A stretch of 64,000 nt of DNA. Source: Pseudomonas rhizophila. GTDB lineage: Bacteria; Pseudomonadota; Gammaproteobacteria; Pseudomonadales; Pseudomonadaceae. The notes beneath the pieces were generated by a model that was not told the DNA's origin, did not search any database, and saw only the letters and a program-made list of their open reading frames with translations. The stretch spans positions 4,292,507-4,356,506 of the forward strand of contig NZ_CP024081.1 of assembly GCF_003033885.1 (NCBI RefSeq), written 5' to 3'. Both the position numbers and the translations under genes were made by a program. Shown one piece after another: positions 28,004 to 37,443 of this stretch (position 1 is the stretch's first letter; each line of letters begins with the position of its first letter).

Positions 28004-29527
28004 TTATTTCAAACCAAGCCGCTTCGCCAGTCGGTGCAGGTTAGCTACGTCCATATCCAGCATTCGAGCACAGGCAGACCATTTCCTTGCGCAATTATTT
28101 AGCGTGTTATCAATCAGCTGACGCTGGAAGTCATCCGTCGCATCCCGCAGACCCTGTTCAACGGCGAGGTAAGGAACATCCAGAGCAACAAGCGGCGCTA
28201 CCATCTGCTCGGGTACTTGATTGAAATGCTGTGCTTCAAGCAGTAGCTCGTCACTTTGCTGGGTCGCACGAGCAATGATCGTCGCCCGATAAACAGCGTG
28301 CTCCAGTTCGCGAACGTTTCCTGGCCACGTGTACTGCTTGAGCAACGACAGACAGTTGGCAGCCAAAGCCACCCGTTTCAATCCCATGCGTTCCCGGCTC
28401 TGCTCGCAGAAAAAACCCGCTAGCAACGTGATGTCCTGATCACGCTCGCGCAGGGGTGGTACATGCACCGGGAATACGCTTAAACGGTGGAACAGGTCTG
28501 CACGGAACCGATTGTTCAACACCTCCTGCTTCAGATCACGATTGGTCGCGGCAAGTACCCGTACGTTGACCCGCAAGACGTTATCGTCACCAACCCGTTG
28601 CAGGTCGCCGTATTGCAGTACCCGTAACAGTTTTGCTTGCAGATTCAGTGACAGTTCACCGATTTCGTCGAGAAACAGTGTGCCGTTATCAGCCATTTCG
28701 AACTTGCCGGTGCGATGATGGATTGCACCGGTAAAAGCCCCTTTGACATGGCCGAACAACTCACTCTCAGCCACTGATTCCGGTAGCGCAGCGCAGTTAA
28801 GATAAACCACAGACTGACCGGCGCGTGATGAACCTTCATGTATGGCTTTGGCGACCAGTTCCTTGCCGACTCCGGTTTCTCCAGTGATCAAGACGTTCAG
28901 GTCGGAACCTGCCACCATTTCGATCTCTCTTTTCAACTGTCGCATGACTTCGCTGAGCCCGACCATTTCGCTGCCGGGTTTGCCCGCCGGGATATTGCTA
29001 ATGGAAAGAGGCGTTATTGTCTGACTTTCCAGTTGCTCCACCAGCAATGCATTAGCCAAGGCAGCAGATGCTAGGGCTCCCACCACTCGCAGCTCTTCGT
29101 CGCTGAAGTGATCAAACTGTGCCGGGTCCATGCCATCGATCGTCAGCGCACCAATCAGTGTCTGGTCCGCGAACAACGGCAATCCGATGCAGGCATGCAC
29201 TTTGAGGTCCTGCCGGCTCGGTATCAGTCCGTCATAGGGATCAGGCAAATGACTTTCTGCCGGAAAGCGCACCACGTCACCGGCGCGAGCGATGGCTTCC
29301 AGTCGCGGATGCGCATCAAGGCTGAAGCGACGTCCCAGAACATCCGGTGCCAGGCCGTCAATCGCCAGCGGACGGAACTGTCGCTGTTCATAACGCAACA
29401 AGGCAGAAGCGTCGCAACCCAGCAATTGGCGCAAGGTATTGATTAGACGTTGAAAGCGATCCTGATGGGAAATGCCGCTTTGCAACTGAATAGCGATGCG
29501 CGCCAAGGATTCAACGGACAGACTCAT
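28004..29527 (-). CDS. norR: NorR, NO-sensing sigma-54 activator
   Basis: A 507-residue bacterial enhancer-binding protein. The N-terminal GAF domain (about residues 20-170) would bind NO at a mononuclear iron. The central AAA+ domain (about 190-420) has Walker A GETGVGKE, the sigma-54 contact loop GAFTGA and Walker [11 protein letters not shown] Fis-type HTH closes the protein ([30 protein letters not shown]). It is divergent from norVW and should bind the three GT-N7-AC sites between them. The length equals E. coli NorR (504). It may also control the glycine-zipper gene at 17615. Confidence 0.96.
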   Translation of the reverse strand: MSLSVESLARIAIQLQSGISHQDRFQRLINTLRQLLGCDASALLRYEQRQFRPLAIDGLAPDVLGRRFSLDAHPRLEAIARAGDVVRFPAESHLPDPYDGLIPSRQDLKVHACIGLPLFADQTLIGALTIDGMDPAQFDHFSDEELRVVGALASAALANALLVEQLESQTITPLSISNIPAGKPGSEMVGLSEVMRQLKREIEMVAGSDLNVLITGETGVGKELVAKAIHEGSSRAGQSVVYLNCAALPESVAESELFGHVKGAFTGAIHHRTGKFEMADNGTLFLDEIGELSLNLQAKLLRVLQYGDLQRVGDDNVLRVNVRVLAATNRDLKQEVLNNRFRADLFHRLSVFPVHVPPLRERDQDITLLAGFFCEQSRERMGLKRVALAANCLSLLKQYTWPGNVRELEHAVYRATIIARATQQSDELLLEAQHFNQVPEQMVAPLVALDVPYLAVEQGLRDATDDFQRQLIDNTLNNCARKWSACARMLDMDVANLHRLAKRLGLK

Positions 29528-29532
29528 GTTTT

Positions 29533-29646
29533 GTCACTTTGACAATGATTAGTCATAAAGACAGTAAATGGGTAATGTCATATTGACAATAGCTGTTTTA
29601 TTTGTCCTTTAAAATCAACGTCTTATTGTCTGGCACGAACATTGCC
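29533..29646 (+). promoter_or_regulatory. norV control region: three NorR sites and sigma-54 promoter
   Basis: GTCACTTTGAC (29533-29543), GTCATAAAGAC (29552-29562) and GTCATATTGAC (29577-29587) are three GT-N7-AC NorR enhancer sites. A near-perfect sigma-54 promoter TGGCACGAACATTGCC (29631-29646) follows 43 bp later, and then the norV start at 29686. This is the organisation established for norR-norVW in E. coli. Confidence 0.93.
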
Positions 29647-29685
29647 ATCTTCGGTGTAGAACATCATTTTTTACCGAGGTAGGTT

Positions 29686-31128
29686 ATGTCAATTCTCGTC
29701 AAGAACAACATCCATTGGGTCGGTCAGCGCGATTGGGAGGTGCGGGACTTTCATGGCACAGAATACAAATGCCACAAAGGTAGCAGTTACAATAGCTACC
29801 TGATCCGTGAAGAAAAGACCGTGCTGATTGATACGGTTGATCACAGGTTCAGCCGGGAGTTCATACAGAACCTGGCGATGGAAATCGACCTGAACACGCT
29901 GGACTATATCGTCATCAATCATGCCGAAGAGGACCATGCAGGGGCGCTGACAGAACTGATGTCGCTGATCCCGAATACGCCGATCTATTGCACCGCCAAT
30001 GGCGTGGACTCGATCAACGGTCATCACCATCATCCAGAGTGGAATTTCCACGTTGTACACACCGGCGACACCCTGGATGTCGGTAATGGCAAACAGCTGG
30101 TTTTCGTGGAAACTCCGATGCTGCATTGGCCGGACAGCATGATGACGTACATGACCGGTGATGCCGTATTGTTCAGTAATGACGCCTTTGGCCAACATTA
30201 CTGTGACGAACACTTGTTTAATGATGAAGTGGATCAAAACGAACTGTTCGATCAGTGCCAACGCTACTATGCCAACATCCTCACGCCATTCAGTCGTCTG
30301 GTCATTCCTAAGATTACTGAGATCCTCGGGTTCAACCTGCCGGTCGATATGATTGCCACCGCGCATGGCGTGGTGTGGCGTGATAATCCGACGCAGATTG
30401 TACACCGCTATCTGGAATGGGCAGCGGATTATCAAGAGGACCGCATCACACTGTTCTACGACACCATGTCGAACAACACCCGCATGATGGCCGATGCCAT
30501 CGCACAAGGCATTCACGACGGCGATCCGCGTGTGGCGGTGAAGATTTTCAATGTCGCGCGCCACGACAAGAATGAGATTCTGACCAACGTGTTCCGCTCA
30601 AAAGGTGTTCTGGTGGGCTCGTCCACCATGAACAACGTCATGATGCCGAAAGTCGCTGCCCTGCTGGAGGAAATAACCGGGCTGCGTTTTCGTAACAAAA
30701 AGGCTTCGGCGTTTGGCAGTTACGGCTGGAATGGTGGGGCGGTGGACCGTATCCAGACGCGCTTGATGGACGCTGGTTTTGAAACCACATTGGCGCTCAA
30801 AGCCAAGTGGCGGCCCGACGGTGACTCGCTTGAGGTTTGCCGAGCTCATGGCCGTGAAATCGCTCGGCAATGGGCGCTGCATCCATCGACGAATGCACAT
30901 GTCGCACCTGCTGCAGCCACCGCAACTGCCCAGGCAGAACCGAGCTCGGACAACGGCCTGCGTATGCGGTGCAGTGTCTGCCAATGGATTTACGACCCCG
31001 CGATCGGGGAGCCGATGCAGGATGTGCAGGCCGGTACGGCCTGGTGTGATGTGCCTGATTACTTCCTGTGCCCGGAATGTTCATTGGGTAAATCGGTATT
31101 CGATGAGTTGGCTTCGGAGGCGAAATGA
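29686..31128 (+). CDS. norV: Anaerobic NO reductase flavorubredoxin NorV
   Basis: A 480-residue cytoplasmic enzyme reducing NO to N2O. The N-terminal metallo-beta-lactamase-like diiron domain has HAEEDH at residues 79-84, the same numbering as the E. coli enzyme. A flavodoxin domain follows ([35 protein letters not shown]). After an Ala/Pro-rich linker (about 405-420), the C-terminal rubredoxin has Cys pairs CSVC and CPEC. GAGGTAGG precedes the ATG. It overlaps norW by 4 nt and is preceded by NorR sites. It is less usual in pseudomonads than NorBC. Confidence 0.97.
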   Translation: MSILVKNNIHWVGQRDWEVRDFHGTEYKCHKGSSYNSYLIREEKTVLIDTVDHRFSREFIQNLAMEIDLNTLDYIVINHAEEDHAGALTELMSLIPNTPIYCTANGVDSINGHHHHPEWNFHVVHTGDTLDVGNGKQLVFVETPMLHWPDSMMTYMTGDAVLFSNDAFGQHYCDEHLFNDEVDQNELFDQCQRYYANILTPFSRLVIPKITEILGFNLPVDMIATAHGVVWRDNPTQIVHRYLEWAADYQEDRITLFYDTMSNNTRMMADAIAQGIHDGDPRVAVKIFNVARHDKNEILTNVFRSKGVLVGSSTMNNVMMPKVAALLEEITGLRFRNKKASAFGSYGWNGGAVDRIQTRLMDAGFETTLALKAKWRPDGDSLEVCRAHGREIARQWALHPSTNAHVAPAAATATAQAEPSSDNGLRMRCSVCQWIYDPAIGEPMQDVQAGTAWCDVPDYFLCPECSLGKSVFDELASEAK

Positions 31129-32258
31129 ACAAGGAAATTGTCATTGTGGGCTCCGGCTTCGCGGCTCGTCAGGTAGTCAAGAACTTGCGCAGGCTCGATG
31201 CAGCGGTGCCCATTCGGCTGATCGCCGCAGACAGTTGCGATGAGTACAACAAGCCCGACCTGAGTCACGTCATCAGTCTCAAGCAGACAGCGGACGACAT
31301 GACTCGTCAGTCTGCGGCGGAGTTTGCCGAGATGTATCGGTTAACCCTGAATGCTGGTTGCCAGCTGACTGCAATTGATCGTGAAAACAAGCGTGTCAGC
31401 GCCGGCGGTGAGGCATTCAGCTACGACAAACTGATTCTTGCCACGGGTGCGCAAGCCATCGTTCCGCCAATTCCCGGACGGGAGTGGATGGTGACTTTGA
31501 ATAGTCAGCAAGAATACCGTCATGCACAACATGCTCTGAGAGCGGCAGAGCGCGTACTGATTCTGGGAGCCGGCTTGATTGGCAGTGAACTGGCAATGGA
31601 TGTCAATCGTGCCGGAAAGCAAGTGGTACTGATGGATAAGTCCTGCAGCCTGCTGGCATCGTTGCTGCCTGTTGAGGTGAGTAGCCGCTTGCAGCATCGG
31701 TTATGCCAGATGGGGGTGGAAATGGTGTTCAACCAGGCTTTGGAATCCATTGAAAAGAGAGACGATAGCCTGTTGGCGACTTTGTCCAATGGCCGGCAAA
31801 TCACCACCGATGTGATCATTGCCTCAATCGGATTGAAACCTGATACGACGTTAGCGGCCCAGGCTGGCCTACGGATTGATCGTGGCATTGAAGTTGATGA
31901 ACGCATGTGCACCTCTGACCCACACATATTTGCCGTTGGCGATTGCGCGCAAATCCAGGGCAAGCTGCTGCCGTTTCTACAACCCATTCAGTTAAGCGCC
32001 ATGACCCTCGCGAGTAATGTGCTGGGTGGCGATGAGCAAGTGAAGTTCCCGGCGATGCTGGTGAAGATCAAGACCCCGGAAATGCCGCTGCACCTGGCCG
32101 GAGAAACCAACCGGAAGGACTTGCAATGGCAGATCAACCTTGAGGCACAGGGGCTGGTAGCCAAAGGGCTGGACATGGCAGGGCAGCTACGGGCGTTCGT
32201 CGTCAGTGAAGACCAAATGAAGCAGGCCTTTACATTACTACGGCAACTCTCGTTGTAA
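31125..32258 (+). CDS. norW: NorW, NADH:flavorubredoxin reductase
   Basis: A 377-residue FAD-dependent pyridine nucleotide reductase. FAD dinucleotide-binding [18 protein letters not shown] is at residues 4-21, the NADH site [14 protein letters not shown] is about 146-159, and the second FAD contact IFAVGDCAQ is about 266-274. It transfers electrons from NADH to the rubredoxin domain of NorV. Its length matches E. coli NorW (377). The start overlaps the norV stop (ATGA), giving a two-gene norVW operon. Confidence 0.96.
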   Translation: MNKEIVIVGSGFAARQVVKNLRRLDAAVPIRLIAADSCDEYNKPDLSHVISLKQTADDMTRQSAAEFAEMYRLTLNAGCQLTAIDRENKRVSAGGEAFSYDKLILATGAQAIVPPIPGREWMVTLNSQQEYRHAQHALRAAERVLILGAGLIGSELAMDVNRAGKQVVLMDKSCSLLASLLPVEVSSRLQHRLCQMGVEMVFNQALESIEKRDDSLLATLSNGRQITTDVIIASIGLKPDTTLAAQAGLRIDRGIEVDERMCTSDPHIFAVGDCAQIQGKLLPFLQPIQLSAMTLASNVLGGDEQVKFPAMLVKIKTPEMPLHLAGETNRKDLQWQINLEAQGLVAKGLDMAGQLRAFVVSEDQMKQAFTLLRQLSL

Positions 32259-32654
32259 ATCAAAGTGGCAGGGCTCACCCGGATCGACCAATCGCGCTGA
32301 GTGCTTTGTTCTTCCTAGACTTATTGTCGACGCCAAGTCTGCAATCGCCAGATCGGTTTTGAGTAATTGACGTTAGACCGTTTTGCCGAACAAAAGCCGG
32401 AGTTGTGTGATCGCGACTTGTATATTGTGCAACTCGGCCTTGACCTGCGTTGGCATGGTTTACTCTCAAGAGTTCCCGAGCAAAATGCAGCTGTACCGCT
32501 TGATGTGGGCCTCGTCAGCCTTCGAAAACAGGAGAGCACTGTTTTCTAGCCTAGGCTAGGCCGAACGGGTTGCGTTTCGTGCCGGGGGTGGCAGAAGGCG
32601 CGGATGGAGCAGCAGGTTCTTGTTTGGTTCGATGGGGTCCGAGTTTCATCATCA
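32259..32654. other. Region between norW and lipase fragment
   Basis: Base composition is lower in GC than the nor genes. Short open frames on both strands (for example 32367-32549 plus) have no recognised similarity and no ribosome sites. It probably marks the right-hand boundary of the norRVW block. Confidence 0.35.
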
Positions 32655-33170
32655 CCCTAGCCGCCATTGCGAAACGATTGCTGCGCCAACGGCCGGCGAT
32701 AGTATTTTTGCGAGCTATTTCAATCAGCAGATGGCCGGCAATGCGCTACGCATCTACAACACGCTGGATGTCGTTCCGATGGCATGGTGCGCAACCTTTC
32801 TCGACTTCTCCTTGACGCTCTATGAGCCTACCAACGTCATCGATGAAAAAATGAAGGAAATGGTTTGCTCAAAAATCGATACCGTTACCCGTAATAACTT
32901 GAACTACACGCAATGGGGCATGGGCGGTGCAAACATGGAGCTGCGGCTCTGTGGGGAACCTCAATCCCCGTGCCCAAGCTATGAAGCGCAATCCGGCTAT
33001 CAGCACATCTACGAATACATGACGCTGCTGGGGTTGCAGCTTGGTGATATCCCGATGCCGCCGCCGTCTGGCAGCTAGCGCGCAGTCTCATCGATCAGGT
33101 GTTCGAGTTGCAGTTGCCGGCATTTGTTCGGGAAATCACACAGCTGCAACTCGCTTATTCGCAGCGCTAA
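32655..33170 (+). pseudogene. Class 3 lipase-like protein, C-terminal fragment with frameshift
   Basis: APTAGDSIFASYFNQQMAGN and ALRIYNTLDVVPMAWCATFL resemble the C-terminal catalytic-Asp/His region of fungal-type class 3 lipases. The nucleophile motif GHSLGG that should precede it is missing. One frame ends at 33078, but the coding pattern continues in another frame as VWQLARSLIDQVFELQLPAF to a TAA at 33168-33170, which indicates a frameshift near 33050. The 5' half was lost at about 32650. Confidence 0.6.
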
Positions 33171-33437
33171 TTTCATGGGTCGTTCATAACGCGCGCTCAT
33201 CATTATTTTCCACATTCGCAATCACCTGAGTAGGTAGCATCCCAGGCAGTCTTTCCAATCACCATCCAATCATAAGCACCTTCCGCCAATACCGAGTCAG
33301 TAGGCACAGTACTCGCAGCAATTACAGTAGGTGTCCGGTAAGCGTACGGGCAAACCGTCTTGCACAACTAAGCCGGACGCCACCTACGCGGCGGCAGCGC
33401 TGCAATCTCACTCGCCTGCTGCGTAGGCAAACGCGTC
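33171..33437. other. Intergenic scar region
   Basis: No gene is recognised. A GTAAGCGTACGGGCAAACCG stretch near 33338 looks like the terminal repeat of IS66-type elements (which start GTAAGCG), so this may be another IS66 end scar. Confidence 0.3.
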
Positions 33438-33485
33438 ATTTCAAGGAATCGGATACCAGATAAGAGTCTCGTTCCCCGCTCCAAG
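33438..33485 (+). repeat. Right copy of tRNA-Gly 3'-end-like direct repeat (putative att scar)
   Basis: GAGTCTCGTTCCCCGCTCCA (33464-33483) differs by one base from the tRNA-Gly(GCC) 3' end and keeps the CCA-like final bases. It is followed within 10 bp by a strong terminator, as expected directly downstream of a tRNA gene. The ~25 bp before it (TTCAAGGAATCGGATACCAGATA) is shared with the left copy at 4587-4634. Confidence 0.5.
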
Positions 33486-33491
33486 ATTCAG

Positions 33492-33523
33492 AAAAAAGCC
33501 ATTCAGGTGAGTGGCTTTTTTTT
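33492..33523 (+). terminator. Rho-independent terminator after tRNA-Gly-like sequence
   Basis: A 7-bp stem GCCATTC (33498-33504) pairs with GAGTGGC (33509-33515) through an AGGT loop, including one G-T pair. It is preceded by A6 and followed by T8, so it could terminate both strands. Confidence 0.85.
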
Positions 33524-33587
33524 GGTGCGTGTCTCGTCCTGAATAAGGTTTACACCTTCTGACCTATCTTCAGGACTAGACACAGCA

Positions 33588-34420
33588 TTACTCGGCTTTC
33601 ACCGCCATCAAAGCGTTCAATTCGCCGTATGTGTGGGCTTTCAAGGTTTGCGTGTCGAGTTGGCCGTTGTCCAAGAAACTGCGGACCAATGCTCCCATGG
33701 CGCCGTGCAGAAACTTGGCGATGCTGGAGCCCGCACTGAGTCGTCTGACGCCCAGACGCTTCAATTCGTCGGGGGAGGGCAGTCCGTCCCGGGACAGCAG
33801 GTTGACTGGCAGTTTGGTGTCCCGGCAGATGGTGGCAATTTCGTTCGAATCGACCACGCCAGCGGCAAACAGACCATCCGCCCCGGCGCTGGCATACAGT
33901 GCGCTGCGCTTGAGAAGTTCCTCCAGGCGTTGTTCAGCAGGGAACAGGTTTTTCAGGTAGACGTCGGTCCGTACGTTGATGAACAGCTTGATCCCCGCCT
34001 GGTTCGCCACCGTTCTCGCGACGTCGATCTTGCGGACAAGCAGCTCTGGCGAGCCCAGGCCGTCTTCGATGTTGATCCCTACCGCCCCTGCGGCGATGAC
34101 GGCGTCAATCACTTGGCCGACTCGTTCCAGGTCATCCGAATAGCCGCCTTCGATATCCACTGTGAGCGGTACGCTGAGCACCCGTACCATCGGCTTGACG
34201 GTGGTGCTCAACAGGTCGAGAGGCAGCTTGTTGCCATCCTGATAACCATGCGACCAAGCCATGGCCGCGCTGCTGGTCGCTACGGCCTTGCCGCCCAAGC
34301 GTTCGACGATACGCGCACCACCCCCCATCGGCCACATTGGCCAAGACTCGAATTTTGGCAATGACCTGGATGAGAACCGGTTGATCGTCAGCTACACGAT
34401 GGCGCTTTGGTAACCGAGGC
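33588..34420 (-). pseudogene. Isocitrate lyase/PEP mutase-family enzyme, 5' frameshift
   Basis: Residues from about 34320 down to the stop at 33588 form a good ICL/PEPM-family TIM barrel: GGARIVERLGGKAVATSSAAMAWSHGYQDG, VPLTVDIEGGYSD (Mg-binding Asp), GINIEDG, INVRTDVYL, GADGLFAAGV. The family should begin ...LPNVWDAGSARIVE. That portion is found in another frame as VLANVADGG, with an extra G in a GGGGGG run near 34327-34332. So the listed ATG start (34361) lies in scrambled frame. Either a real frameshift inactivated the gene or a sequencing error exists there. Confidence 0.7.
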
Positions 34421-34484
34421 TTGCACTGGCCACGACTTCCCATGAGAGGCGTGGTCATCATTCGAGCTTCAGAACATTTGCGTC

Positions 34485-35201
34485 TCAGGACAACAAGCCA
34501 GATAACGACGCCTTGATCGCCGCTTCAGTCTTGTTCGACGCCCGCAACTTGCGCATCGCATTCACCAGATGGAACTTCACCGTTCGTATGTCGATGTTCA
34601 GGATGATCCCGATTTCGACATAGGTTTTTCCCGATGCCGTCCACCTGAGAATTTCCTTCTCCCGGGCGGTCATTGGTTTGTAAGTATCGACCATGGTTTT
34701 TGCGGAGAAAAACTGCGCCATGGCCTCATGTACCAGATGAGTCAGCCAAATCAGCTTGGTCTCTTTGCTTTCCATTTCCTGTATTGAAATGCGTTCGCTT
34801 GAGCGGGAGACGGAGAGCAGACCGATCGAGTTATGTTCACGCCGCGAAGAAAGGCACCAGCCATGGTTGAGGTTGTAATGCCGCGCTTCTTCCCAGAACC
34901 CGCGCCCTGGATTTTGCTGCTGCGCAGACCAGCGCAATGGAATCGAACGGATCAGTCCATGTTCAACGGTGGGGTCTTGGGAGAAATAATCGCCGGCAAT
35001 GTACTTTTTTTCCCAGGCGTCCGGGTAATTTGAAAGCAGAAAATATTGCGCCGACGCTAACGGCGAACTTAGTCTTAACCCATAAGAGCAAAACTCGAAG
35101 CCTAAGTCTGTTGTAATTTTAACGAGCTCGTTAAATAGCTGGTTTTCGTAAGTACAGCCAGCCACAAGCGCTATAAAGTCTTCACGCCAATCAATCACCA
35201 A
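34485..35201 (-). CDS. LuxR-type quorum-sensing regulator
   Basis: A 238-residue protein. The N-terminal autoinducer-binding domain (about residues 15-155) keeps the usual aromatic and Asp positions: LGFEFCSYGLRL, the W-x-x-x-Y of WEKKYIAGDYFSQDP, and the later GWCLSSR and SIGLLSVSR. The C-terminal GerE HTH reads MTAREKEILRWTASGKTYVEIGIILNIDIRTVKFHLVNAMRKL (about 178-220). It is divergent from a truncated luxI gene with an intact lux-type box. Without its synthase it would act as a LuxR 'solo' responding to imported or other endogenous signals. Confidence 0.9.
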   Translation of the reverse strand: MVIDWREDFIALVAGCTYENQLFNELVKITTDLGFEFCSYGLRLSSPLASAQYFLLSNYPDAWEKKYIAGDYFSQDPTVEHGLIRSIPLRWSAQQQNPGRGFWEEARHYNLNHGWCLSSRREHNSIGLLSVSRSSERISIQEMESKETKLIWLTHLVHEAMAQFFSAKTMVDTYKPMTAREKEILRWTASGKTYVEIGIILNIDIRTVKFHLVNAMRKLRASNKTEAAIKASLSGLLS

Positions 35202-35509
35202 TATTACCTTCCGTGGTCAGCGCTCTTTCGTGATAAGAGCTGGGCTCATTATACAGGATTAAAACGCTGTCGGGAGATGTAGTGGCCTTCCGATGGTAAT
35301 CCTTCAGACCGATAAGGCCCGCAGCCCGACGCTTCCAAACATTCGGCATCGCCGATGCGTCTAGACAGAGCAATAGCGGGCAGATTTAATGGCGAACTTT
35401 TTAGTACGGAAGTGCCAGGAAAGCTGGCAAGAGACGGCATTATTCTTTTGTCGTAGATACAATTCGGTATTTTCAAGGAGTACCTTGTGGCGACTCGCTG
35501 ATTTACCTG

Positions 35510-35529
35510 ACCTGCCCATTCGGGCAGCT
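35510..35529 (+). promoter_or_regulatory. lux/las-type box upstream of luxI fragment
   Basis: A 20-bp imperfect dyad, ACCTGCCCATTCGGGCAGCT, closely follows the LuxR-family binding consensus ACCTGCC-N6-GGCAGGT. It sits 57 bp before the luxI ATG, a usual position for activation by LuxR. Confidence 0.7.
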
Positions 35530-35586
35530 ACCCACAAAGAGCCCGGTTTGTTGTACTGGCGGAATAATCTTCGTCAGGAGGTAGTT

Positions 35587-35796
35587 ATGCTGGCCGCGGT
35601 AACAGGGACTGTTAGTGATCTTTTGCCAGGAATGGAAGCTGCTCTGGCTAAATATAGATATCAGGTATTCGTTAAAGAGTTAGGTTGGCCTTTGCCCTGT
35701 GAAAAAGGGATTGAATTAGATGCCTTTGATCGTTCTGACACAGTGTATGTCCTGGCCTGTGATGATAATCAGTGTTGTTCAAGGATTACTTCGTAG
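35587..35796 (+). pseudogene. LuxI-type acyl-homoserine lactone synthase, N-terminal fragment
   Basis: It starts with ATG preceded by AGGAGG 5 nt upstream. The 69 residues contain the LuxI N-terminal invariants Arg, Phe, Trp, Asp, Asp in order: KYRYQVFVKELGWPLP and ELDAFDRSDTVYVLA. LuxI proteins are about 200 residues; the part with the later catalytic Glu and Arg is gone after residue ~65, where unrelated sequence begins. It cannot be active. The adjacent luxR and lux box remain. Confidence 0.82.
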
Positions 35797-35798
35797 GG

Positions 35799-35933
35799 CA
35801 TCAGTTCGTATTGCTGTGCGCCGTTTTTCCTCTCGCGCTGACCCTGGCCGAAGCGAAGTCCCCTCACACGTGGGATACGCCGTTCTTGTTCATGGTCGGC
35901 AATGCCATTGTCACCGGAGTCTATTTACTGTGA
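35799..35933 (+). pseudogene. Membrane-protein C-terminal fragment
   Basis: Forty-four codons directly after the luxI fragment, HQFVLLCAVFPLALTLAEAK and SPHTWDTPFLFMVGNAIVTG, end in TGA. They look like the last helices of a membrane protein whose stop overlaps the next start (GTGA). The beginning is missing. The overlap implies that it was once in an operon with the histidine phosphatase gene. The family is not recognised. Confidence 0.4.
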
Positions 35934-36513
35934 TTTACTTGATACGCCACGCCACCCCCCTGATCGACTACGGACGCTGCGGTGCTGTCTCGGCCAAAGT
36001 GCTGCTGGATGAGTACAACCAGACTTCGTCGATCGACGAGGCCGAAATTGCCGACTTCCTGAGCCGTGCGGAGTTGTCCGGGCCGCTGATGACGCCAGGG
36101 CTGAACATCATTTCATCGCCGATCAATCGAGCCTATGCCACGGCCTGCCGGCTGTTCGATGCCGGACGTATCCGGCAAGACAACCGATTGAAGGAGTTCG
36201 ACCTGCGGCTGGGTCGCGTGCCTTTGTTGAAGATGGGCTTGAGGCAATGGTTTGCCTTGCATCGCGTGCTATGGCTGATGGGTATTTCGTTGGGGGCCGC
36301 ATCCCGAAGATCGGAACACCTGCGTGCCGTGGGGGTGGCCGATGAGCTTTATACCGCGTGCACTACGACCGGGGAGACCACGGTATGTTCCTGAGGACCG
36401 TGCGCAAGACGCTGCAAAGACAGGGCATGCAGTTCCGTACGGTGTATCGCTCGGGGTGTTTTACGGTTGAGGCTTTGGCGCCAGGAAAAGGACCCGCCGC
36501 GAGCGTTTGCTGA
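35930..36513 (+). pseudogene. Histidine phosphatase (phosphoglycerate-mutase-like), frameshifted
   Basis: Starting at GTG, VIYLIRHATPLIDYGRCGAV carries the catalytic RHA/T motif; LNIISSPINRAYATACRLF is the second Arg region, and RLKEFDLRLGR contains the catalytic Glu. The frame ends at 36393, but the expected C-terminal H-G motif is found in another frame (YDRGDHGMFLRTVRKTLQRQ, ending at 36513). A frameshift near 36345-36365 therefore splits the gene. The enzyme would dephosphorylate a small metabolite or protein; the substrate is unknown. Confidence 0.65.
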
Positions 36514-36854
36514 TCGAGATGGATCAGGTGGTGCCCTGGAAAGGCCCGATTGCATTGATTGAACCGCACTATCCGAAGGGCGAAGGCAGTCGTACGGCCT
36601 ATCCGTTGACGATCATTCATGCACCGAGTTCGACCAAGAACAAGGACGGTAAACGTGATCCCGAAATGCATCAGACAAAGAAAGGAAACCAATACTATTT
36701 CGGAATGAAGTCGCACATTGGCGTGGATGCCGACTCCGGTTTGGTCCACGGCGTGATCGGCACGGCGGTCAATGTCGCGGATGTCGCCCAGGTTGATCGG
36801 CTGCTCGATGAAGGCGCTGTCGGCCTAAAAAATACTGATTTTGGCCCGTCCTAG
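36498..36854 (+). pseudogene. IS5-family transposase remnant with internal deletion
   Basis: It starts mid-gene with LLIEMDQVVPWKGPIALIEP HYPKGEG (N-terminal IS5 domain). It then jumps, after about 20 codons, to APSSTKNKDGKRDPEMHQTK and KGNQYYFGMKSHIGVDADSG with the middle Asp region GVIGTAVNVADVAQ, and stops before the catalytic Glu. Most of the first catalytic domain is deleted. It overlaps the end of the histidine phosphatase pseudogene and shows that IS insertion damaged this area. Confidence 0.85.
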
Positions 36855-37443
36855 AGGCTGTAAAAGCCGCACTGATGTGCTCCAGGTTACAACCGATGCG
36901 ACACGCAGTATCAATCGTGCAATCGCTCAGCCAACGGGTGTCGATAATCCAAGACGTTGAGGTCATGATCGTTTTTACACACTCTGAGCCGAAAGCAGCC
37001 AATTGTGAGTTGACCTGTGAGCAGGGGGAAGGAGTAGCAGCCAGCAGGCGATTTTTGGGTGAGGGCTCGTCTTGAATTGGTCCTTTGCAATTGATACTTA
37101 GCGCGGGGCTTTTGACTGTTCCTAGGGCCGGTTTACATGCCGGCGTGAGTGGATGAGGTGATTACTGCGCAGGGTTTGTATAAGGTCGTCGCGATTTTGG
37201 GTCCAACACGAGAGAGCATGTTGGCGATTGCTCGCAACGCGGTGAGGATTAGTGTCTGGTATCGCTGGCGTGCTTGATTGATGTTGGCTATGTTCTCCGA
37301 TCCCGCAAATGGTATTGCGGACGGGTTAAAGCCACCTTTAGCTCTGCCGATAACTCCGACCGTGAATCCGTAACCGCGTCCAGTGTAATGTCTGGGCCTA
37401 CGACCAAGTTCCGCTGCTGGGCGGTCGCCTCATTTAAGGAAAA
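36855..37443. other. IS scar and intergenic DNA before hscC
   Basis: No intact gene. The segment CGTTTTTACACACTCTGAGC at about 36968 is a near match to CGTTTTTACCCACTCTGGGC at about 42398 in the same orientation, an IS-end-like repeat flanking the hscC to hydrolase region. From 37090 to 37440 there is non-coding DNA with no recognised promoter. Confidence 0.4.
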
